22,444 nucleotides of DNA from JAVHLK01 sp043806215 (GTDB lineage: Bacteria; Desulfobacterota; Desulfomonilia; Desulfomonilales; Desulfomonilaceae), in assembly GCA_043806215.1 (NCBI GenBank), contig JAZDHD010000392.1, positions 1-22,444 on the forward strand, written 5' to 3'. The notes beneath the pieces are model-generated. The model was not told the origin of the DNA, searched no databases, and saw only the letters and a program-made list of their open reading frames with translations. Positions 8,142-16,130 of the stretch are shown in pieces. The number at the start of each line of letters is the position of its first letter. Within the stretch, counting starts at the first letter, position 1. The translations under genes were made by a program, and so were the position numbers.

Positions 8142-8696
8142 ATGCAAGAAAAATCCTACTTAGCAGGGAAACATATTCTAGTTGTAGATGATGAGCCTGA
8201 TGTACTCGAATCCATAGAGGATATTCTCTATGATTGTTTGGTTGACAGCGCCAGAGATTACAAAAGCGCATCCGAAAAACTGAGAACCAACCGTTATGAC
8301 TTGGTTATTCTCGATATCATGGGAGTGAACGGACTGCAACTTCTGGAAGAGGCCGTGGGCAGAAGCTTTCCGGCAGTGATGCTCACCGCGCACGCGGTCA
8401 ATCCGGAAACCCTTCTCTCGTCCATCCGAAAAGGCGCAATTGCCTATCTCCCCAAGGACGCGCTGCCCGAACTCGATGAACTGCTGACAAAGCTTTTCAA
8501 GGCTCACGAGGAGGGGGAGCCTCCGTGGAAAATCTTGTTCCAGGAGCTTGGCGACTTCTTCAACGAACGCTTCGGCCACGGCTGGAAGGACAAGGAAGGG
8601 GCATTCTGGTCGGAATTCGACCGCACTTTCCAGGTCGGACGAGGAATCCAGGAGCGCCTTTTGCATGATGAACGGGTTGCAGGGAAAGGAGTGTAA
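8142..8696 (+). CDS. Response regulator with a Trp/Phe-rich C-terminal module (paralogue 2)
   Basis: This 184-residue receiver protein is clearly a paralogue of the regulator at 3957-4475. It has the acidic pair Asp16/Asp17, phospho-acceptor Asp58 (YDLVILDIMG), Thr82 (MLTAHA) and Lys105 (LPKD). The receiver is followed by the same C-terminal module: PWKILFQELGDFF, RFGHGW, then GAFWSEFDR (residues 128-161). There is no HTH or enzymatic output domain. It is transcribed away from the TRAP operon. No kinase gene is adjacent, so it may be phosphorylated by one of the two kinases on the other side of the TRAP genes. The start has GAGGA very close upstream and a G-rich stretch about 11 bases away. 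Confidence 0.92.
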   Translation: MQEKSYLAGKHILVVDDEPDVLESIEDILYDCLVDSARDYKSASEKLRTNRYDLVILDIMGVNGLQLLEEAVGRSFPAVMLTAHAVNPETLLSSIRKGAIAYLPKDALPELDELLTKLFKAHEEGEPPWKILFQELGDFFNERFGHGWKDKEGAFWSEFDRTFQVGRGIQERLLHDERVAGKGV

Positions 8697-8747
8697 GGCC
8701 CCCGTGCCTACCCGGGCGGCCACAAGGGGCCACCCCTAATCACTCCA

Positions 8748-9767
<1,020 letters not shown>

Positions 9768-10596
9768 GCTTGCCTCTTTCCGGCCCGATCCCACCTCAAC
9801 ACGGAGGAAGTAGTTCGGAATCCAAATGCCAACGAGTTTTCCACTGATGTCGACGCCCCGCTCGACTCCGAAAAAAACGACGCTCACAGTACAGCCTGAT
9901 TTTCGGTAAAGCAACACCTAAGTGTCTGTCTCAAAATAACTGTTACAACTATGTCGGTCACCGAACGATCGTGAGCTTACTCGCTTGGCTTGTGACCCGG
10001 CACTGAAGTACCGGGCTACTCTCAGTAGCCCCTGTCGGGGCAAGAGATCGTGAACGTCCCGGAGGGACAGTATGAGAGTAGGCCGGTCTTTCAAGGCCGG
10101 AGTAGTAAGCCGGAAAGATGAAAGATTTATTCTGCGACAGTCCCCAAACGTTTACAGCGACCTCACGCTCACGGGAACGAGAAAATCCAACCACAAGAGC
10201 ACCAGGACACAAAGGATTCTGGAGGCGGTTTACACGGCCGCCTTCTCGACTCACGGCGCCTCTTGGACCGAAATGCTGGCCCGGCCTCGTGAAAAGGGTG
10301 CTCGTACCGGTCACGCAGACTGCAAGCCGTGCACTTCTCTCTTTCCGCTGCTGTTCCTTGGTGCCGGTGTCTCTTGGCCCTTGATTCTCTTTTCCTCCGC
10401 GGTGAACGCTCGCGGCACCACCTTTTCATTTCCCGCACTATATGTTCCGTCATCAACCAGAGCCGGGTCCGGGGAGGTTCTTCTCCACGCGTGCCTTCTC
10501 CGAGGCCTCTTTGGAAGGAATGCGCGGATCATGAGGAGGAAATTTGTGACAGTCATTATTTCGGACACCGGGGGAATATTTTTTCGGAGATCGGGC
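9768..10596. other. Non-coding stretch before the tRNA
   Basis: Apart from the repeat cluster at 9996-10098 and the tRNA promoter at the right end, I see no gene. A 191-residue plus-strand frame (10072-10647) begins inside a hairpin and ends inside the tRNA, so it is rejected. The part from about 10180 to 10480 looks like decayed intergenic DNA. Confidence 0.6.
9996..10098. repeat. Cluster of REP-like hairpins
   Basis: Several GC-rich palindromes are stacked here: CCCGG-N10-CCGGG (9996-10015), GGGCTACT-CTC-AGTAGCCC (10013-10031), GCCCC-N4-GGGGC (10028-10041) and GTCCC-GGA-GGGAC (10056-10068). They are followed by the dyad CCGGTCTTTCAAGGCCGG (about 10082-10099). Overlapping arms allow alternative foldings. 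The style is that of REP elements found in intergenic DNA. It lies between the FGE-fold gene and the tRNA. Confidence 0.65.
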
Positions 10597-10626
10597 TTGA
10601 CAACACAGGTGCTTCAAGCGTATTGT
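10597..10626 (+). promoter_or_regulatory. Promoter of the tRNA-Val gene
   Basis: TTGACA (10597-10602) and TATTGT (10621-10626) are separated by 18 bases, and the mature tRNA starts 12 bases after the -10 box. This fits a sigma-70 promoter dedicated to the tRNA. Confidence 0.75.
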
Positions 10627-10637
10627 GACTCTGTTCC

Positions 10638-10712
10638 GGGCGGGTAGCTCAGGGGGAGAGCACTGCCTTCACACGGCAGGGGTCGGAGGTTCAAATCCTC
10701 TCCCGCCTACCA
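10638..10712 (+). tRNA. tRNA-Val (anticodon CAC)
   Basis: The gene folds into a full cloverleaf. The acceptor stem is GGGCGGG (10638-10644) with CCCGCCT (10702-10708). The D stem is GCTC/GAGC, the anticodon stem CTGCC/GGCAG around the loop TTCACAC (10668-10674), and the T stem GGAGG/CCTCT with loop TTCAAAT. The discriminator A and an encoded CCA (10710-10712) complete it. The anticodon CAC reads the valine codon GUG. The part from the anticodon stem to the 3' end is the attachment site of an integrative element, which restores the complete tRNA on insertion. Confidence 0.97.
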
Positions 10713-10713
10713 A
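10665..10713 (+). repeat. attL: left 49-bp attachment repeat, inside tRNA-Val
   Basis: The copy runs from the 5' strand of the anticodon stem to one base past CCA and is identical to 19038-19086. Identity begins at GCCTTCACACGGC, a short dyad around the anticodon loop. Integrases of this family often cross over at the anticodon loop. Confidence 0.92.
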
Positions 10714-10728
10714 CAAAAACAAGGACTT

Positions 10729-10755
10729 AGGCGATGTGGCTGCATCGCCTTTTTT
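10729..10755 (+). terminator. Intrinsic terminator after tRNA-Val, supplied by the element
   Basis: AGGCGATG (10729-10736) and CATCGCCT (10743-10750) form a perfect 8-bp stem with a 6-base loop, followed by a T-run. It lies 17 bases past the tRNA and inside the element, so the element replaces the native terminator of the tRNA. Confidence 0.88.
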
Positions 10756-10767
10756 CTTTGGTTCTCG

Positions 10768-10801
10768 TTTTGCGCACAATTTGCGCACATGCTTGCGCAC
10801 A
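10768..10801. promoter_or_regulatory. Left integrase-arm candidate sites
   Basis: A 22-bp sequence made of two copies of TTGCGCACA in tandem (10768-10789), with a third TTGCGCACA at 10793-10801, lies 55 bp inside attL. The same 22 bp recurs exactly, in the same orientation, at 18913-18934 near attR. Repeats shared only by the two element ends are the usual signature of arm-type integrase binding sites. Confidence 0.7.
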
Positions 10802-10818
10802 CGATACGCGATAACCCG

Positions 10819-11970
10819 CTACCGGCTTGCCCATATTACCGTCTCCCCGTTATCGAACGTCATCCGGTCAATGGTTTGAACGAGTTCTTGATCGCTGATA
10901 TAACCATACCTGTCATTGACCGATTTTCCCTTGAACCAGTGCCCCATGATGCTTTCCGCTATCTGCTCATTGACTCCACTTCGCCGGGCATTGGTCCGCC
11001 AAGTGTGACGGAGATCATGCAGGTGTGGAGCCGGATCAAATCCGAGCTTGTCAACTCGCCGTCGCCATTGACTTTTGATCGCTTCCTTGTGAACCGGCCG
11101 GGTGCCGTTGGCATCTTGCATCAGGAAGAACTTGTCCGTCTCGAATGACCGGACCTTGGAGCACTCTTCCAGGACGGGAATCAGGTCTCGATGAATCGGG
11201 ACCCTTTTCCAGTTTCGTTCCTTGGTGTCCTGTGGCCCGAATCTCATGATACGCCCCGCGAGGTCTACTTGCTTGCGGGTCAATGACATGAGTTCACCCC
11301 GTCGAGCCCCCGTGTAATAGGCCGTCAAGACGAAACGTTTGAACCAATCGGAGGTCCCGTCGATGATGCGGTGCACGTCCTGAAAACTCAAATAGACCTG
11401 TCGTTGTCCGGACTTCTCTGACAGCTTTTTCACCAGACGAACCGGGTTCGCGTCCAGGAATTGCAGCTCAACAAGCACACCGAAGAGCCTTGACAACGTG
11501 CCGCACTCCTTGTTGATTGTTGACGGAGAAGCTCCCTCGGTCAGCCGATTTGACTGGTACAAACGAATCTCAGGGACCCATAACGACTTGATCGGCTTGT
11601 CCTTCCCGATCCAGCCGATGACATGCCGAAGAGCGTAAATATACCGTTCCTTCGTCGGGCTCTCTTTGATGCCCGGATAGTTCAAGAAAATCTCCACGGC
11701 CCGCCACAGGGTCAACTCTTCCTTCACGGGCTTAGAATCACCCAGGTCGGACGGGATCTCCCAACGACGGTTCTCAAACATGGAAATGCACACGGCCCGC
11801 TCTTCCGGGTTGAGTGCCCGATAATCTCGCGCATGGCACGCTGTGAGTATGGCACGTTCAATCTGCATGGCCCGTGTCTTGCTCTCCGCTGGTGTCCTCA
11901 CGGTTATCAGTGTCCCGTCGAAAGGACGGAACCTGATATGATAGACCTTTCCTCGCTTTATCACTGACAT
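10819..11970 (-). CDS. int: Tyrosine-type site-specific integrase
   Basis: This 383-residue integrase recombines the element with the tRNA-Val site. The N-terminal part (1-75) resembles an arm-binding domain, followed by a SAM-like core-binding domain (about 85-180). In the catalytic domain the active residues are Arg223 (TGARRGEL), His318 and Arg321 (HDLRHTW), His344 (GHW) and the nucleophile Tyr355 (NDRYGYI), so it is intact. The gene lies with its 3' end towards the tRNA, 105 bp from attL. Its start overlaps the excisionase gene by 10 bp, so the two are probably translated together. A frameshifted relative lies at 19092-19684. Confidence 0.96.
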   Translation of the reverse strand: MSVIKRGKVYHIRFRPFDGTLITVRTPAESKTRAMQIERAILTACHARDYRALNPEERAVCISMFENRRWEIPSDLGDSKPVKEELTLWRAVEIFLNYPGIKESPTKERYIYALRHVIGWIGKDKPIKSLWVPEIRLYQSNRLTEGASPSTINKECGTLSRLFGVLVELQFLDANPVRLVKKLSEKSGQRQVYLSFQDVHRIIDGTSDWFKRFVLTAYYTGARRGELMSLTRKQVDLAGRIMRFGPQDTKERNWKRVPIHRDLIPVLEECSKVRSFETDKFFLMQDANGTRPVHKEAIKSQWRRRVDKLGFDPAPHLHDLRHTWRTNARRSGVNEQIAESIMGHWFKGKSVNDRYGYISDQELVQTIDRMTFDNGETVIWASR

Positions 11971-12266
11971 AGCGCTCGAATCTCCTCTGAGGTGAGACTC
12001 GTTCGCGAATCCCTAACCGATTTCGTTGCACCCCCTTTCGTTGGGGAACATGGTAAGGATTTCGTTCGTCTCTTGTCAATTGGCATCTTGGCGGGCTTGA
12101 CCTTTCGGGTAATGAATTCCATGACTTGCTCTTCGGTGAATTTTCTTTCCTTCGCTGAAATCTGAATGCAACCCAGTTCCCCCCGGCGGACGTACTCATG
12201 GATCGTCTTGACTTTGCAGCCAAGATACTGAGCAACTTCGTTTGGGGAGAGAAGCGGGGTCAGCAT
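11961..12266 (-). CDS. xis: Excisionase-like helix-turn-helix protein
   Basis: This 101-residue protein has an N-terminal MerR/AlpA-type winged HTH: LLSPNEVAQYLGCKVKTIHE (residues 5-24), then YVRRGELGCIQIS and a short wing, up to about residue 55. The rest is basic and probably flexible. Proteins of this kind act as recombination directionality factors by bending DNA beside the att site. Its place directly upstream of int, with a 10-bp overlap, supports that role. AGGTGA lies 5 bases before the ATG at 12266. A transcriptional regulator of the AlpA type is the alternative. Confidence 0.8.
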   Translation of the reverse strand: MLTPLLSPNEVAQYLGCKVKTIHEYVRRGELGCIQISAKERKFTEEQVMEFITRKVKPAKMPIDKRRTKSLPCSPTKGGATKSVRDSRTSLTSEEIRALCQ

Positions 12267-12278
12267 GCCGTCACCTGT

Positions 12279-12632
12279 CTAGTTCCTTCGGCCCGGCCCA
12301 TAGGCAAAGAGCGCACATTTTCGGGACGTGCACTCGGTGATTCGATGCGTGCCAAGGCAGTATCGGCATTCGGCGATAATCGCCTTTCTCAGAGCAGTTT
12401 TTGTGCTTTCCCTTCGCTTGCGCGCAGTGTTGACACGGTACAGCCAGCACGGTTCCCCGTCTCCCAAAACCGAACCACCGCAATCCGTCAGAGCCGGGTT
12501 GACGCCGGTGCATTCCAGGCAAAAAGTTTTGACTGCATCGGCGTAAGACGACTTGGGGATTATCGGCTTCGTGCGGGGGAACCGCTTCATGCGTTCACCA
12601 AAATTCTCAATGCTCAATGGATTTGTCTCCAA
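12279..12632 (-). CDS. Small Cys-rich (probable zinc-binding) phage-type protein
   Basis: This is a protein of up to 117 residues with several Cys pairs: FCLEC near 37-41, isolated Cys at 51 and 62, CRYC near 92-95, and CTSRKC near 104-109. The arrangement (CxxC, then C-W-L-Y-R) resembles short conserved prophage proteins placed near replication genes, which are thought to bind zinc; their function is unknown. The start is uncertain. The TTG at 12632 has AAGGAG 10 bases upstream, while the ATG at 12590 has a weaker GGTGA at 4 bases. It lies 12 bp upstream of the excisionase gene in the same operon. Confidence 0.7.
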   Translation of the reverse strand: METNPLSIENFGERMKRFPRTKPIIPKSSYADAVKTFCLECTGVNPALTDCGGSVLGDGEPCWLYRVNTARKRRESTKTALRKAIIAECRYCLGTHRITECTSRKCALFAYGPGRRN

Positions 12633-12706
12633 TGTGGGGATTCTCCTTGTGTTTCGGCCTTAAATTCGCCGTTTGCGGTTCGGCAAGGGATACCAACGGT
12701 CGAACC

Positions 12707-12817
12707 CTATCGTTGAAATTTCGCCGCCGACTTGCCGTTCCACGGGGCACTCTCCGGAAAGTCCTGCGTGGCACACTTCTTGCATAACTCAAATGTGCTC
12801 CAAATTGACTTCGGCAT
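12707..12817 (-). CDS. Possible 36-residue Cys-pair peptide overlapping the end of dnaB
   Basis: This small frame begins with ATG at 12817 inside the 3' end of the helicase gene and overlaps it by 29 bp in another frame. It encodes a peptide with one ELCKKCAT knuckle (residues 10-17) and a basic end. It fills most of the otherwise empty gap between dnaB and the Cys-rich gene. The ribosome site is poor, as AGGG directly abuts the ATG. Such overlapping micro-genes are frequent in phage replication operons, but chance cannot be excluded. Confidence 0.25.
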   Translation of the reverse strand: MPKSIWSTFELCKKCATQDFPESAPWNGKSAAKFQR

Positions 12818-14261
12818 CCCTGCCGGCGGGATCCGTGAACGTGGCCAAAGCGCCATTCCAGGTGAGCGGAATTCGGCCCGTGGGGCCGGATCGGTTTTTC
12901 AGAATGACGAGATCAGCATGGTTGCGGTCGGCCTCATTTTGCGAGTCCACATGCTTCCGATAGAGTCCAAGCACGACGTCTGCATCGGCTTCGATTGCGC
13001 CGGATTCCCTGAGATCGGACAACCTTGGCAATCGTTGGTCCGGGGGGCGGTTCTCCGACTGGCGGTTTAACTGGCTCAAGCACACGATCACGAGATCAAG
13101 CCTCTTGGCCATTTCCTTGAGTTGTCCGGTATACGTGGCGAGTTGCCGATCCCGCCTTTCGTAACGGGTTTTGTCGCGGGTCCCCATGATCTGCAAATGG
13201 TCGCAGACCGCCAGCTTGACCCTTCCGGGATGAACCAAGGTGTTGAAGTGCCTGATGCGGGCTTCGATGCCGTCCGGCGTGTAATTCGCATCGTCAATAA
13301 TCAACGGCAAATCAGAGCCCTCACCAAAGTGGCTCCTATAACCGTCCAATTGCCAGTCCGTGAGATTTCCGTGCCTCATTCTCAGCACAGGAATTCGACA
13401 AGCTTTGGATACGATGCGCCTAGTCAACTCCTGTCGGCTCATCTCAAATGAGAAAAACGCCGTCAAAACATCGCCTCCCGCAGCGAAAAGGCTCAAGTCC
13501 AAAGCGAGCGAGGTCTTCCCCATAGCGGGCCGCGCCGCAAGAATCACGAGATTTCCGCGCACGAAGCCGCCCGTCAGATTGTCGAGCGACGAGAAGCCGG
13601 ATATAATGCGCTGTTCCGGTTCTTCGCCGGACATTTGCCGCTCAATGACTTGGATATCCCGCCGGACAAGTTGACTGAGGGTTTGAGCAGACTCCTGACT
13701 GTCCGGCTTCAGAGCGAACGCCTGCCTCACTTCGTCAATCGCCCCGCTGATGTCCGAATCGGTTCGGCCGGTCCACGAAGTCACTTGGTGATGCAGGTCT
13801 TCAACGGAATGGATAACGGCCCGGCGTCGATACAGGCTCCACAATTCGCCGACGATTTCCTGGACCATGGTCATGGGTGAATCACTGGAAGCCATGGTCA
13901 GTTTGCATGTCCCGGCCTCTGCCAATTCATCCAGAAGACCTACGGTAACGGCAGCGCGGTCCGATTCGTCGGTTGACCAGTCGCCTGACTGCATGAGGAT
14001 TTGCTGCAACCAAGCTTCTGTTGGAGCCAGTCCGCGTTTGGACAATTCTGCGTATGCCGCCCACAGAGCCCGGTGAACGTGCCGGACGAAAAGTTCACGG
14101 GGTTGTTGACCGATGGACCGCATAACCTGAACGGCTTGAGCCTCGTGGCCGTTGGCCAGCAGCCACAACGGGATACCTAGCAGCTCTGCCTCAAGGCGGT
14201 AGTTTGTCGCCTGGGTAATGGCTCCGTCGAATTGCTCGGATGTCTGAACACTTTTCAACAT
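12789..14261 (-). CDS. dnaB: Replicative DNA helicase, DnaB type
   Basis: This 490-residue protein has the two-domain DnaB build: a helical N-terminal domain (about 18-115), a linker, and a RecA-like motor (about 205-480). Walker A is ARPAMGKTS (243-251), Walker B is KLAVCDHLQIM with Asp354, and the H4-type segment SQLNRQSENRPPDQRLPRLSD lies near 396-416. The arginine finger is in KNRSGPTG (near 457). It would unwind the element's origin as a ring-shaped hexamer after loading by the product of the upstream gene. The ATG at 14261 follows GAGGG and lies 7 bp after the stop of that gene. Carrying its own helicase suggests replication independent of the host DnaB. Confidence 0.95.
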   Translation of the reverse strand: MLKSVQTSEQFDGAITQATNYRLEAELLGIPLWLLANGHEAQAVQVMRSIGQQPRELFVRHVHRALWAAYAELSKRGLAPTEAWLQQILMQSGDWSTDESDRAAVTVGLLDELAEAGTCKLTMASSDSPMTMVQEIVGELWSLYRRRAVIHSVEDLHHQVTSWTGRTDSDISGAIDEVRQAFALKPDSQESAQTLSQLVRRDIQVIERQMSGEEPEQRIISGFSSLDNLTGGFVRGNLVILAARPAMGKTSLALDLSLFAAGGDVLTAFFSFEMSRQELTRRIVSKACRIPVLRMRHGNLTDWQLDGYRSHFGEGSDLPLIIDDANYTPDGIEARIRHFNTLVHPGRVKLAVCDHLQIMGTRDKTRYERRDRQLATYTGQLKEMAKRLDLVIVCLSQLNRQSENRPPDQRLPRLSDLRESGAIEADADVVLGLYRKHVDSQNEADRNHADLVILKNRSGPTGRIPLTWNGALATFTDPAGRDAEVNLEHI

Positions 14262-14268
14262 GGTGCCC

Positions 14269-15072
14269 TCAGATCTTGTAATTACTCAAATCCTGATACT
14301 GCGGCCCGGCGTCCGGGGTCCGTGTCTGCTCGCTCTTCGCCGTCCGCTCTTGTTGCCACTTCAGGGACGTAGCACACCAACGGTGAAAAGCCTTGTTCCA
14401 GTCCGACCATTTCTTCCAGTTTGGTTGAGCGGTCTTACTGTCGTTCCGATCCAGGAAGAATTCTCGGAACCTATCGAATTGGTCATCAACGTTCAGATCG
14501 GGATACTTGCTCTCGAATTTCGCAAGATCCAGACCGTCGATTGCAGCTTCAACGGACTCTCGGGTTTGAGAAGGATTTCGTTTTCTGGAATCGGATTTGA
14601 CCCTGGGAGATTTTGATTTGGGAGTTGCCGCAAGATCTTCTTCTTTCGTCTTATTCAAGAAATCTTCTTCGGGTGAACCACAGTTCAGGGGTGGGGTGAA
14701 CTCAGGTTCAGGGGTAAGTGCACTGGAATTCAGGGGTGAACTACTGTTCAGGGGTGAACCACAGTTCAGGGGTCCCGGAATCAAAGGTATGTACCGAGTA
14801 GTATCACCGGGACGTTGCACACAACGAAGGCATGCCTTCTCTTCGAGGGATCGCAGAAGCTTCGTCACCCACCGAGCGCTTTTGCCGAGATCCCTTGCCA
14901 GTGTGGCGATGCTAGGCCAACAGGGCTCCTCATTGAAGCGGTATGATTGCAGAGTGAGCCATAAACGGAACTCAGCGTCGGTCACATCCTGCGAGTAAAG
15001 CAGAGCGTTCGGGGCCTTCGTGTAGCCCTGCCGTGTTTTGCTATCCTCGCATTTGACAGAATTGCCGTTCAC
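14269..15072 (-). CDS. Lambda O-like replication initiator with winged-helix domain
   Basis: This 267-residue protein has an N-terminal winged-helix domain (about 18-97, with WPSIATLARDLGKSARWVTK near 52-71). A low-complexity middle (about 98-160) follows, and then a C-terminal segment with spaced tryptophans (NWKKWSDWNKAFHRWC near 218-233). Phage replication proteins that load a helicase end in a similar Trp-rich way. The middle is encoded by the iteron repeats listed separately, just as the lambda origin lies within gene O. The GTG start at 15072 overlaps the stop of the preceding gene (GTGA) and has AAGGAT 8 bases upstream. DnaB follows directly. I infer origin recognition and helicase recruitment. 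Confidence 0.8.
   Translation of the reverse strand: MNGNSVKCEDSKTRQGYTKAPNALLYSQDVTDAEFRLWLTLQSYRFNEEPCWPSIATLARDLGKSARWVTKLLRSLEEKACLRCVQRPGDTTRYIPLIPGPLNCGSPLNSSSPLNSSALTPEPEFTPPLNCGSPEEDFLNKTKEEDLAATPKSKSPRVKSDSRKRNPSQTRESVEAAIDGLDLAKFESKYPDLNVDDQFDRFREFFLDRNDSKTAQPNWKKWSDWNKAFHRWCATSLKWQQERTAKSEQTRTPDAGPQYQDLSNYKI
14630..14773. other. Candidate replication origin: iterons and AT-rich tract inside the initiator gene
   Basis: Five copies of (G/A)TTCAGGGGT start at 14683, 14706, 14728, 14746 and 14764, and a degenerate sixth lies at 14667-14682. Two copies extend to TTCAGGGGTGAAC. Spacing is 23, 22, 18 and 18 bp. The copy at 14706 is out of phase with the others by codon frame, so DNA rather than protein is being conserved. 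Beside them, at 14630-14670, lies an AT-rich tract with strong purine/pyrimidine strand asymmetry. Four iterons followed by an asymmetric AT-rich tract inside the initiator gene is the structure of the lambda origin. Confidence 0.72.
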
Positions 15073-15263
15073 AGCGCCAAATCCTTGTCCGGATCCCTGA
15101 ATTGAAACGGCCGTCGAATTCCCGGCAAGGCGTCGAGCCGGCGGGCAAGTTCGGCTAAGGCCTCGGGAGGAATTCGCCGTTGACCGGAGAGGATACCGCG
15201 CAGGGTCTCTGGGTGTAGTTGAAGGCCCGTTGCCATTATGTCGATTGCAGTTCTGGAAATCAT
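15069..15263 (-). CDS. Small Cro/Xre-like HTH protein
   Basis: This 64-residue protein consists mostly of one helix-turn-helix: TGLQLHPETLRGILSGQRRI (residues 12-31), then PPEALAELARRLD. It is probably a DNA-binding regulator of the replication operon. Its ATG (15263) overlaps the stop of the upstream XRE gene as ATGA, and its own stop overlaps the initiator start as GTGA. The three genes are therefore translationally linked. Confidence 0.7.
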   Translation of the reverse strand: MISRTAIDIMATGLQLHPETLRGILSGQRRIPPEALAELARRLDALPGIRRPFQFRDPDKDLAL

Positions 15264-15493
15264 GAGTCTCCCCTTTGGGCGGGTGGTTCAGGCACCGTAG
15301 GCTCTTTCAACAGGGCGTCCATGGTCCATTCCTTGCCGAAGAACTTTCGCAACTGATCTTCCACGTCAGGTCTCAAGCGCCGAAGCCAGCGGTTTTCAAG
15401 CTGGTTCACCGTTTGCCGTGGGACGCCAAGTATTCGCGCTAAATCCGCTTGAGTAAGCCCGCGGCGCTTTCTCAAAATTGTGAGGTTGGTCAT
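15260..15493 (-). CDS. XRE-family HTH regulator
   Basis: This 77-residue protein has a clear HTH_3 domain at residues 5-45: LRKRRGLTQADLARILGVPR, then QTVNQLENRW. This is the fold of Cro/CI-type repressors and of small XRE regulators. The ATG at 15493 is chosen because AAAGGA lies 10 bases upstream; in-frame ATGs at 15508 and 15538 have weaker support. It opens the operon XRE-HTH-initiator-dnaB. The gene probably reads from a promoter in the short gap to 15537, where a 12-bp palindrome could be its operator. Self-repression of the replication operon is inferred. Confidence 0.85.
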   Translation of the reverse strand: MTNLTILRKRRGLTQADLARILGVPRQTVNQLENRWLRRLRPDVEDQLRKFFGKEWTMDALLKEPTVPEPPAQRGDS

Positions 15494-15528
15494 GCGGCGT
15501 TGTCCTTTCATACTGGCGTGGCCGTAGG

Positions 15529-15540
15529 TTTTGGCCAAAA
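15529..15540. promoter_or_regulatory. 12-bp perfect palindrome before the XRE-initiator operon
   Basis: TTTTGGCCAAAA lies 36 bp upstream of the XRE start codon. Its position between a terminator and the operon start makes it a candidate operator. Part of it also supplies the T-run of the terminator just to its right. Confidence 0.4.
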
Positions 15541-15572
15541 AAAATTACAGGTTACGTCCATGGAACGCTACC
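15537..15572 (-). terminator. Terminator overlapping the end of the MerR-like gene
   Basis: On the minus strand an imperfect stem (GGTAGCG pairing with CGTAACC, plus TTC/GGA closing around CAT; 15550-15572) is followed by the stop codon TAA and a run of eight T (15537-15544). The hairpin lies within the last codons. It would end the transcript of the gene 15545-16123 and separate it from the XRE operon. Confidence 0.6.
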
Positions 15573-16123
15573 TGGCGATAGACTTCATCGAGGTTTATGA
15601 ACGCCGCACTGCGCACAACCTTTTCGGAATCATATTCCAAAGTGGTGTACGGTGTCGGCGCATCGTCTTTCAGCCAGTTTTCCACAAAAGGCGTGCAGTG
15701 TTCCGCCGGACCGATTCGGATTTCTGCAAAGCGTTCCTTGGCGGAAGGGACTCCGATCCCGACAAAACCCGTCGTGAGCAGCACGACGCGGCGTTCAGGC
15801 TGGAAGTAGTAAGGAGTCCTTAGGTACTCAAGAACACGGTTTCCATCGGTCAGGAGGCATTCGGTCCACACGGGGATAAATTTCTTCCCTTCACGCTTCC
15901 ATTCCCGCAAGATGACAAGAGTGCTCTTGTGTCGGCACACGCGAAAAAGCTCCGAGAGAGCTACACTCCACGCCGCGCAATGGATGTCGAAGATGCTTTG
16001 CTGACCACGGCCCCCACCTCTGCGAACGGGGGGGAGCAAATCGTCCTTGTTCCATTCCTCGAACGTTCGGCGATTTATCCCGGTTATTTTCAGCAGTTCT
16101 TGCTTGGTCAACTCGCTTTTCAT
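15545..16123 (-). CDS. MerR-like HTH regulator, possible leaderless repressor
   Basis: This 192-residue protein begins with a MerR-type recognition region: LTKQELLKITGINRRTFEEW (residues 5-24), then NKDDLLPPVRRGGGRG and QQSIFDI. The remaining 130 residues have no motif I recognise. It may be the element's main switch, because it stands alone between a consensus promoter and a terminator. The ATG at 16123 falls at the expected transcription start of that promoter, and no ribosome site is evident. The message would therefore be leaderless, as for the lambda cI transcript from its maintenance promoter. A longer frame to 16270 runs through the promoter and is rejected. The DNA target and effector are unknown. 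Confidence 0.75.
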   Translation of the reverse strand: MKSELTKQELLKITGINRRTFEEWNKDDLLPPVRRGGGRGQQSIFDIHCAAWSVALSELFRVCRHKSTLVILREWKREGKKFIPVWTECLLTDGNRVLEYLRTPYYFQPERRVVLLTTGFVGIGVPSAKERFAEIRIGPAEHCTPFVENWLKDDAPTPYTTLEYDSEKVVRSAAFINLDEVYRQVAFHGRNL

Positions 16124-16130
16124 GCTGCCA

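Noticed and set aside
10072..10647. 191-codon plus-strand open frame before the tRNA
   Set aside because: It starts within a hairpin cluster, ends inside the tRNA, has no recognisable domain and no ribosome site. Open frames of this size occur by chance in GC-rich DNA.
12607..12792. 61-codon minus-strand frame after dnaB
   Set aside because: It is Arg-rich without structure, conflicts with both the Cys-rich gene and the 36-codon frame, and has no ribosome site.
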